NCBI GenBank assembly: GCA_900771045.1
Contig: CAAGMM010000038.1
Location: 1-11,749 of the forward strand
Direction: 5' to 3'
From: Bacteroidales bacterium
GTDB taxonomy: Bacteria > Bacteroidota > Bacteroidia > Bacteroidales > F082
Length of the DNA stretch: 11,749 bases
Shown here: positions 1 to 4,494 of the stretch, piece by piece
Position numbering within the stretch: the stretch's first letter is position 1
Layout: each line of letters starts with the position of its first letter
Notes under the pieces: model-generated
The model's database searches: none
What the model was told of the DNA's origin: nothing
What the model saw: the letters and a program-made list of their open reading frames with translations, nothing else
Made by a program: the position numbers and the translations under genes

Positions 1-23
1 CAAAGATAATCATTTTTTCCATT

Positions 24-60
24 CAGACGGGAAGGAAGGAGCTTTCCTTTCTTCCTTCTG
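24..60. repeat. Long imperfect hairpin
   Basis: The arms GGAAGGAAGGA (30-40) and TCCTTTCTTCC (45-55) pair over 11 positions with one G-T wobble around a GCTT loop. CAGA (24-27) and TCTG (57-60) extend the stem after a small bulge. There is no clear T-run directly after it on either strand, so I do not call it an intrinsic terminator, although it could stop a transcript entering from the left. It may equally mark the end of an element outside the window. Confidence 0.5.
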
Positions 61-312
61 ATAAAAATATTGATTTTATCGACCTCCGCAAAAGTTGCAT
101 TTGTCTCTTGAATTTAGGACTTTTTTTTAGTTGATAAATTTAGGGTTAGTACTCAGATGAAGTGTCGGCCCTTTTGATTATCTTGTGCTTTCACCATAAA
201 ACCAAAGGAATCAATTATGGGCAAAGATAGCAATTTTACTGGACAGCATTCATTTTGAATCTGGCTGCAAAGATAGTTATTTCATTTAAGACAAGAGAAA
301 TATTTCCATTGA

Positions 313-381
313 TTTGGTCATTTGGCGTACTTTTGTTTGGTTATTTGGCGCACTTTTGTTTGGTCATTTGGCGCATTACAT
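313..381. repeat. 23-bp tandem repeat block 1 (three units)
   Basis: Three head-to-tail 23-base units start at 313, 336 and 359. Each begins TTTGGT(C/T)ATTTGGCG. Units 1 and 2 differ at only two positions; unit 3 keeps the first 16 bases and then diverges. The unit length and direct tandem order resemble iterons or a protein-binding array, but no replication gene is present in the window. Function unknown. Confidence 0.75.
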
Positions 382-517
382 ATTGGATTACCAAATAAAC
401 AAACACAGGCATCACCATTATCAAAGGTAACAACTCTATCAAGTTTTTGGAGGCGATGGAGAATGAGTATGAGTTTATTGAACTGTATGATTGAAAATGA
501 GCGAAAACCAAAACAAA

Positions 518-563
518 TTTGGTTATTTGGCGCAATTTTGTTTGGTAATTAGGCCACTTTTTT
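518..563. repeat. 23-bp tandem repeat block 2 (two units)
   Basis: Two further units of the same repeat lie at 518-540 and 541-563, in the same orientation as block 1 and 136 bases away from it. The second unit is degenerate (TTTGGTAATTAGGCCAC...) and its last base is the first base of the stop codon of the minus-strand gene at 563-1477. An inverted repeat (AACCAAA at 506-512, TTTGGTT at 518-524) overlaps the first unit and could fold in a transcript leaving that gene. Confidence 0.7.
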
Positions 564-1477
564 CATTTACAACCCTCACAATGAAACTCGACTTGCTGAT
601 GGCAATCTGGACAAATTGACATCCGTCCAAAATAAGAATAACCGCCATGCAGGTCTGGATTTGAATGAAAACGAATCCATTTCAGTTCATGACTTAATTT
701 TCCACAATTCATACAAAACATAAAGCCCCTGTTGAATCTGGTATCGATATCATTCAAACAAGTCTCAATCTCTTCCCAAACAAATGGCGTGCTACCAGCA
801 TCAAAACAGTATTCGCTCCAAACTATTGGTTGTCTGGCAATACGGTCTATCTTGTTTTCATCATTCGTTCGTAAAAAATACAATGAGCGTACTATAGTAC
901 GCATATTGTTTGGGATAAATGTTTCTGTAACCATCCCATACCTTTCTGTAGATACCAACGATGTCTGTAATTCCTTTCTGGAGGCACATTCTTCCAACCA
1001 TTCCATAACATCCATTTTCCCAGGCGTTGGATAACGCATTAGGTCAGAAAGGATAACATTATCGTCAAGACGAGGTTCAATATAACTCAAATCATGATGA
1101 AGGAAAGTACGATATAATGACATCTGAGCATTGGAAAGCACGATGTTCTTTGGTCTTGTTATGACCTCGCGAAGACGTAACCATTGCGGACGCTTCCATT
1201 TCTCAAGTGCTTTGTTGCACCATTCCAATGCTTTTTTCTCATCCTTGTCAATGCCTTTGCCATAATAAAGTCGATAGGACAACTCTCCTTGCGCCATAGT
1301 ATGACCTTGGAAAGCAGCCTGCTTCAACAAGTTAATGCCCGTTTTGTATTGCTTATAGTCAACATTGTGATCCAACAACAAGTGTTGCGCGTATTTCCAG
1401 CGGTCAGAGGCATAACCAGTTAATGCACCTGTTTTGGCTTCTGCTTTTCTTTGTTCTATTTCTTGGTCTGTAAGCAT
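563..1477 (-). CDS. Unidentified protein: Sel1-like repeats plus C-terminal zinc-ribbon-like tail
   Basis: A 304-residue protein that I cannot name. Residues about 25-95 look like Sel1/TPR-type helical repeats: GINLLKQAAFQGHTMAQGEL, then LYYGKGIDKDEKKALEWCNK, matching the usual A-A-x-x-G-x-x-x-A and YYxGxGxxxDxxKAxxW pattern. Such repeats usually mediate protein contacts. The middle (about 100-250) is mixed and unrecognised. The last 55 residues hold three CxxC pairs (CMNC, CPDC, CEGC), as expected for a zinc ribbon or rubredoxin-like knuckle; the final pair sits one residue from the C terminus. There is no signal peptide, so it is probably cytosolic. It is the third gene of a minus-strand trio, 85 bases after its neighbour. 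Sel1 and zinc ribbon are read from motifs by eye. A biological role is not evident. Confidence 0.75.
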   Translation of the reverse strand: MLTDQEIEQRKAEAKTGALTGYASDRWKYAQHLLLDHNVDYKQYKTGINLLKQAAFQGHTMAQGELSYRLYYGKGIDKDEKKALEWCNKALEKWKRPQWLRLREVITRPKNIVLSNAQMSLYRTFLHHDLSYIEPRLDDNVILSDLMRYPTPGKMDVMEWLEECASRKELQTSLVSTERYGMVTETFIPNNMRTIVRSLYFLRTNDENKIDRIARQPIVWSEYCFDAGSTPFVWEEIETCLNDIDTRFNRGFMFCMNCGKLSHELKWIRFHSNPDLHGGYSYFGRMSICPDCHQQVEFHCEGCK

Positions 1478-1562
1478 GGTTTTGTTCTGTTAGTATCTTA
1501 TTCCACAATCGTATTATTCCAATATGTCATTGGCTTCCAAATTTTTGATATTTTATACGGAT

Positions 1563-2363
1563 TTACATGTCGTTTAGGATAGAGCCTATCACATTCCTAA
1601 TGAATCGAGCTTTTGCAATGACATCCATCACATCATATTTCATAAGGTCAGTTCTTTTTATTGTTGATTCAAAGAAACTTGCTCCATTGTATCGTGTAAC
1701 TATTTGCGTCATAACAGGAATCGCTTTCTGGCCTATATCTCTGATTCCGCTTACTGCTAATAGAGATATTTGGTCAATTACATTTTGTGCACCGATAGTG
1801 TAATCATCTTGGTGGAACACGAGATTGCCCATTATTTTTGCTTTATTTAGAATATCTTGTACTTTTGGTTTGAGCGAATCTCTACCAACGCAAAGAAGTG
1901 TAAACAGTATTATCATAGCTTCGACTTGTCCTTGTCTTCCGTATGGCTGGTGGTCAATATATTCCATAATACAATAAAAACCATTTTCTGCCCACACCTC
2001 TCTAATGTCAGAGTCATGGACCCAGTCATATTGAAGCATAAAAGCAAAGCATAAGGTAAGATTATCTTTTTCTGGATATGATATTAACTTTTTACCTGCA
2101 CCGGGTTTGTTAAACTGGTTATAAAGTTGAAATAAACAATTCTGCAATTCGGTAATCTTTCCTTTGCTTTCAAGTTCAACGCATTTATCAACAAGTACTT
2201 TAAGACTTGACGCATTAGAAGCTGTAGTTGTATTGCGCTTTGCTTGCTCCTGTTGCAGTCTCTGTTGCTCTTGGCGTTTGTGTTCGGCCTCCTGTTTTAT
2301 ACGTAGTTGTTCTTGTTGTTCACGTTCTTTCTTTTTGTTGTTGAAAAAATCGAATATTCCCAT
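1563..2363 (-). CDS. Unidentified protein with N-terminal coiled coil
   Basis: A 266-residue protein of unknown function. It starts MGIFDFFNNKKK, a short amphipathic head common on uncharacterised Bacteroidota proteins. It is followed by a Gln/Glu/Lys/Arg-rich stretch (about 12-42) that should form a coiled coil, then a linker rich in Thr, Ala and Ser. The rest (about 52-266) looks all-helical, with regularly spaced hydrophobic residues that could form armadillo- or HEAT-like packing, but I see no catalytic motif. No signal peptide or membrane segment is visible. Its start lies only 5 bases after the stop of the upstream gene (2369-3178), which strongly suggests translational coupling and joint function. 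The coiled coil implies self-association or binding to a partner, perhaps another product of the trio; that is inference. Confidence 0.75.
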   Translation of the reverse strand: MGIFDFFNNKKKEREQQEQLRIKQEAEHKRQEQQRLQQEQAKRNTTTASNASSLKVLVDKCVELESKGKITELQNCLFQLYNQFNKPGAGKKLISYPEKDNLTLCFAFMLQYDWVHDSDIREVWAENGFYCIMEYIDHQPYGRQGQVEAMIILFTLLCVGRDSLKPKVQDILNKAKIMGNLVFHQDDYTIGAQNVIDQISLLAVSGIRDIGQKAIPVMTQIVTRYNGASFFESTIKRTDLMKYDVMDVIAKARFIRNVIGSILNDM

Positions 2364-2368
2364 AATTG

Positions 2369-3178
2369 CTAGAATTTGATTGTTTTATTCATTATGTCAT
2401 TGATAAAGGCTTTGTAAATTGCCATTAAAGCATTAGTGAATGCTGAATTGCGTTCAATACCTGCAAAAGGAGATTCTGTTTGAAGTATCTCTAACAGATC
2501 CTGCGTGTTCTTAACCATATCAACCTCAAACGTCATAAATGGGAACAAAGAATCACCTTCTTTGCACCAATCGGTGTGCCATCCATATTTATAGCCCTGC
2601 CATGCGAAAAACAATGGGAATTTGAATTGTTCCAATCCATGTCTCATTTGAAAACCACGCATAGGCTCCCCCATTTGTTCAGCAACCTTGTCAAATTGGT
2701 CTTGAACATGAGAAATTGTCTCTATCATTGTTTTTATAACTTCTTTTGTAGGCTTTGCTGAATTGTAATCAGTTTCCGCCCTTCTCCCTATACTCGGTTG
2801 GCCACATTCTACCAATGTTCCATAAAACTCAACTAATCGGTCAGGATTTGTCATGGCGAAACGCACATATTGCATTGTCATGCCACTATAAAAGATATGG
2901 CATACTATAGGCACAATCGGATTGAAATCATTAGTGCCACAAGAGTACTGTATGCGGTCGGGCAATATGCAATAATCTTCACCATAAATATCAAAATCAA
3001 ATGATTTCAACATTCGAATTCCTCCAATATCATCAAGTTCGAAATGTATTTTGTTGCCGCTTACTTCCGCAACAATTTCTGTTGATATTGAGTTTTTTGA
3101 AATACATCTTCCAGCTAACCATTCTTCATAACGATTGGCAATAAACCGAAAGTTGGCTTTGTAAAATCGAGAATTCAT
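2369..3178 (-). CDS. Unidentified protein, first gene of the three-gene operon
   Basis: A 269-residue soluble-looking protein that I do not recognise. The N-terminal part (about 1-95) looks beta-rich (EIVAEVSGNKIHFELDDIGG, then a FDFDIYGEDYCIL segment). The middle and C-terminal parts look helical (KEVIKTMIETISHVQDQFDKV; NSAFTNALMAIYKAFINDIM). There are scattered Trp/Tyr/His residues (FAWQGYKYGWHTDW) but no recognisable active-site signature, signal peptide or membrane helix. The start at 3178 is the first in-frame ATG after an AT-rich leader without a Shine-Dalgarno sequence, which is normal in this phylum. It leads the minus-strand trio, and the structured element at 3253-3426 lies 74 bases upstream, so that element could be part of its 5' leader. 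I found no convincing -33/-7 pair for it. Confidence 0.75.
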   Translation of the reverse strand: MNSRFYKANFRFIANRYEEWLAGRCISKNSISTEIVAEVSGNKIHFELDDIGGIRMLKSFDFDIYGEDYCILPDRIQYSCGTNDFNPIVPIVCHIFYSGMTMQYVRFAMTNPDRLVEFYGTLVECGQPSIGRRAETDYNSAKPTKEVIKTMIETISHVQDQFDKVAEQMGEPMRGFQMRHGLEQFKFPLFFAWQGYKYGWHTDWCKEGDSLFPFMTFEVDMVKNTQDLLEILQTESPFAGIERNSAFTNALMAIYKAFINDIMNKTIKF

Positions 3179-3566
3179 ATTTCAATAATTTGTTTTGTTG
3201 CCTACTCTATAATTCAGTTTTCGGCTTCTCTGCTTTGCTTTTTTCGTGAAAACTATCATTCGGCATAATGAAAGCGTGAATCTTAACTATCTGTCAGAGG
3301 CTGTGAGAAGATGCCTATACACCGAAGTCAGACCCACGCTATACGTGGCATCCGCTAACTTCTTTCGGTGTATTGTTATTAGAAACTTCTCACATTCCTG
3401 ACAAATCCGAACGATAGCAAACGCTATGATTATTATGTTAGTTTATTTATATCTTTTTGTATTTCAATATTTTAAGTTTAAATAATTCATATATATTATT
3501 CGATGTTTATAAAACATAATTTGCCTTGTAAAATTAAGCATTTTTTCCATTCTTCGCCATTATCTT
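3179..3566. other. 388-base intergenic region between the trio and the toxin gene
   Basis: No gene is visible. The central half is the structured element described separately. The flanks are strongly AT-rich (3430-3520 is almost only A and T). The right edge carries a near copy of the toxin-antitoxin promoter region (3524-3552), including TAATTTTA on the minus strand in place of TAATTTTG. This is the only promoter-like candidate I see for the three-gene operon, and it is degenerate. Confidence 0.6.
3253..3426. ncRNA. Unidentified, highly self-complementary element (structured RNA or folded DNA)
   Basis: Nested arms pair over about 165 bases: CTATCATTCGG (3253-3263) with CCGAACGATAG (3407-3417, one mismatch); TGTCAG (3292-3297) with CTGACA (3398-3403); TGTGAGAAG (3302-3310) with CTTCTCACA (3386-3394); ATACACCGAA (3317-3326) with TTCGGTGTAT (3364-3373); and an apical hairpin CCACG (3334-3338) with CGTGG (3344-3348). 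Two further perfect 6-base complements, GATGCC/GGCATC (3310-3315, 3347-3352) and AGCGTG/CACGCT (3273-3278, 3335-3340), would make pseudoknots or alternative folds. A small hairpin ATAGC-AAAC-GCTAT follows (3413-3426). The strand is undecided. Minus-strand transcription would place it in the leader of 2369-3178. A folded single-stranded DNA site or a MITE-like element are alternatives. Confidence 0.5.
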
Positions 3567-3875
3567 TCAATATTTTATCAAAACCGATGGCAACATTTTA
3601 TCCACAACCACATATTCACCGTCAATGTGGAATATCACGGTAAGTTTCTTGTTTCCGATCAAAAAGGTCTTGGCCTCCGGATGATAAAGTTTTGGCAATT
3701 CGTAACTGCTTTTGGGCAGAATAGGGGCAAGATAGGCTAATGGTTCAATTTCCTCACGAATTCGCTTGGCATATCGTATAGCAAATTCCATCGTGCAATT
3801 TGATGCAACAAAGCGCATCAATTCAACGAAATATTCCTCGACATCGTCCGTTATTATTACGATATATTTACGCAT
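3567..3875 (-). CDS. RelE/ParE-type toxin of a type II toxin-antitoxin module
   Basis: A 102-residue protein starting MRKYIVIITDDVEEYFVEL, placed directly after a likely antitoxin gene. The layout fits the RelE/ParE fold: an opening beta strand, two helices (about 10-50, with the A-x-R-x-A-K-R-I-R-E-E-I pattern), then strands in the C-terminal half (KTFLIGNKKLTVIFHIDG, YVVVDKMLPS), the last resembling the closing V-D-x-x-L-x-S strand of the family. Members either cleave ribosome-bound mRNA or poison gyrase; the sequence does not tell me which. I chose the ATG at 3875 because it overlaps the antitoxin stop by 8 bases (ATGCGTAA arrangement), which gives coupling. An upstream in-frame ATG at 3896 would add MKRRAKS and a 29-base overlap. 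The family call is by shape and context. Confidence 0.75.
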   Translation of the reverse strand: MRKYIVIITDDVEEYFVELMRFVASNCTMEFAIRYAKRIREEIEPLAYLAPILPKSSYELPKLYHPEAKTFLIGNKKLTVIFHIDGEYVVVDKMLPSVLIKY

Positions 3876-4071
3876 AGATTTTGCGCGCCGCTTCAATCAA
3901 TTTCGTCTCAAACTCGTCAAGTGTGAGGTACTTTTTAGGTTTGCCTTCCGCAATGTCGCGCATATCACGCTCAATGGAGGCTTCCCAATAGGCTCTCTGT
4001 TCCGGCGTTAAGTCGTCTTCAATCGCTTCAAAATCAATTTTTTTTTCAGTTTCGACAGTCGTTTTCATCAT
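3868..4071 (-). CDS. Antitoxin of the RelE/ParE-type module
   Basis: A 67-residue acidic protein starting MMKTTVETEKKIDFEAIEDD. The middle carries LTPEQRAYWEASIERDMRDI and the C terminus YLTLDEFETKLIEAARKIYA, a helical tail suited to wrapping a basic toxin. Small size, charge, position directly upstream of the toxin and the 8-base overlap support the antitoxin call. I cannot assign a DNA-binding fold with certainty, but the repeated palindromes upstream suggest that the protein, alone or with the toxin, represses its own promoter. I chose 4071 because the promoter's -7 box ends at 4093, which leaves a short leader. A longer frame reaching 4161 would cross that promoter. The adjacent ATG at 4068 is equally possible. 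Confidence 0.7.
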   Translation of the reverse strand: MMKTTVETEKKIDFEAIEDDLTPEQRAYWEASIERDMRDIAEGKPKKYLTLDEFETKLIEAARKIYA

Positions 4072-4092
4072 TTTATGTTTTTGATTCGCCTG

Positions 4093-4124
4093 CAAAATTA
4101 AGCATTTTACCATTACTGTCCAAA
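4093..4124 (-). promoter_or_regulatory. Promoter of the toxin-antitoxin operon
   Basis: Read on the minus strand, TTTG (4124-4121) and TAATTTTG (4100-4093) are separated by 20 bases. They match the Bacteroidota primary sigma consensus TTTG-N19-21-TAnnTTTG exactly. The antitoxin ATG lies 21 bases beyond the -7 box. Confidence 0.75.
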
Positions 4125-4170
4125 ATAATTTAAATTCAAGTAATAAATCATTACTGTTCAAAGTAATTTA
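4111..4170. promoter_or_regulatory. Paired operator-like repeats of the toxin-antitoxin operon
   Basis: Two 22-base copies (4111-4132 and 4149-4170) match at 20 of 22 positions and lie 38 bases apart. The second contains a perfect inverted repeat ATTACT-N6-AGTAAT; the first is ATTACT-N6-AATAAT. The promoter-proximal copy covers the -33 box, so a bound protein would block polymerase. Such paired sites fit the cooperative autoregulation usual for type II modules. The binding protein is inferred. Confidence 0.6.
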
Positions 4171-4171
4171 C

Positions 4172-4462
4172 AAAAAAAATTTCAGGATTGAAAAACAGCC
4201 ACTTTTCGGTATCGAAATTAGAAAAGTGAAAGTTGCCCCCTCTTTATGATTTTCAGTCGAGGGTCCGGAGGCTGTTCTGATATGCGACCGTGGATTTGGA
4301 TGGCGCACTTTTGATGCCGAGGTGGTTCCGGAACGTTTGATGATGTCTTTTATCGAATTTTTCGGCAACGATGTTATTGCCTGTGCAAAAGTCGGAAATT
4401 TTGGCTTTTGCACTTATTTTTCACCTCAAAAAAATTTAGGACGCTACTTAATTTTTATGTAA
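4172..4462 (+). pseudogene. Possible remnant of a protein-coding gene
   Basis: One plus-strand frame reads plausibly as protein across this gap but lacks a start and contains a TGA at 4247-4249. Before the stop it gives FRIEKQPLFGIEIRKVKVAP. After it come GPEAVLICDRGFGWRTFDAE and MMSFIEFFGNDVIACAKVGN, ending at a TAA (4460-4462) that is also the start of the next promoter's -7 box. Codons in the second part (GCC, GAG, CCG, GGC) resemble those of the genes to the right rather than the AT-rich left side. I do not recognise the family. It could be chance; the minus strand also stays open here with a less protein-like sequence. Confidence 0.3.
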
Positions 4463-4467
4463 CTTTG
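4435..4467 (+). promoter_or_regulatory. Promoter of the surface lipoprotein gene
   Basis: TAACTTTG (4460-4467) matches the Bacteroidota -7 box TAnnTTTG. A TTTA (4435-4438), one base from the -33 TTTG, lies 21 bases upstream. The ATG of the lipoprotein gene follows 27 bases after the -7 box, giving a short leader without a Shine-Dalgarno sequence. Confidence 0.6.
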
Positions 4468-4494
4468 CGAAGTTAATTTGAAAAAGTCACACGT

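Larger units (their letters stand above)
1..562. other. AT-rich stretch without a convincing gene
   Basis: I see no intact gene here. Open frames are short and run through repeats. Within it I see a long hairpin (24-60), three copies of the octamer CAAAGATA (1-8, 222-229, 268-275), two blocks of a 23-bp repeat (313-381 and 518-563), and a short reading frame at 399-494 that could be the tail of a lost gene. Read on the minus strand, CAAAGATA is TATCTTTG, which fits the Bacteroidota -7 box, so promoters pointing out of the left edge are possible. I find no matching -33 TTTG at the right spacing for the two internal copies. The base composition and broken content fit accessory DNA. Confidence 0.6.

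Noticed and set aside
111..120. AATTTAGGAC shared with 4433-4442
   Set aside because: Ten AT-rich bases are too short to be meaningful alone.
313..563. CRISPR array
   Set aside because: The 23-base units are directly adjacent without unique spacers, there are only five, and no cas gene is present.
313..563. Multiple terminal repeats of an IS21-type insertion sequence
   Set aside because: Element ends should be in opposite orientation and enclose transposase genes; both blocks here point the same way around 136 bases.
3253..3426. Retron RNA, hammerhead-type ribozyme or integron attC site
   Set aside because: No reverse transcriptase or integrase is present, the hammerhead core (CTGANGA with GAAA) is not in place, and the element is larger and more nested than typical attC sites.
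3868..4161. Long form of the antitoxin beginning at 4161
   Set aside because: It would start upstream of the consensus promoter and within the operator repeats; the MMKTT start at 4071 fits better.
4301..4313. TGGCGCACTTTTG, also found in the 23-bp repeats at 346-358
   Set aside because: A single 13-base match in a window of this size is close to what chance allows, and the flanking bases do not match.
4168..4413. Minus-strand frame of 81 codons upstream of the antitoxin
   Set aside because: The translation is Ser/Pro/Lys-rich without structure, it would cover the antitoxin operator, and the plus-strand reading is more protein-like.
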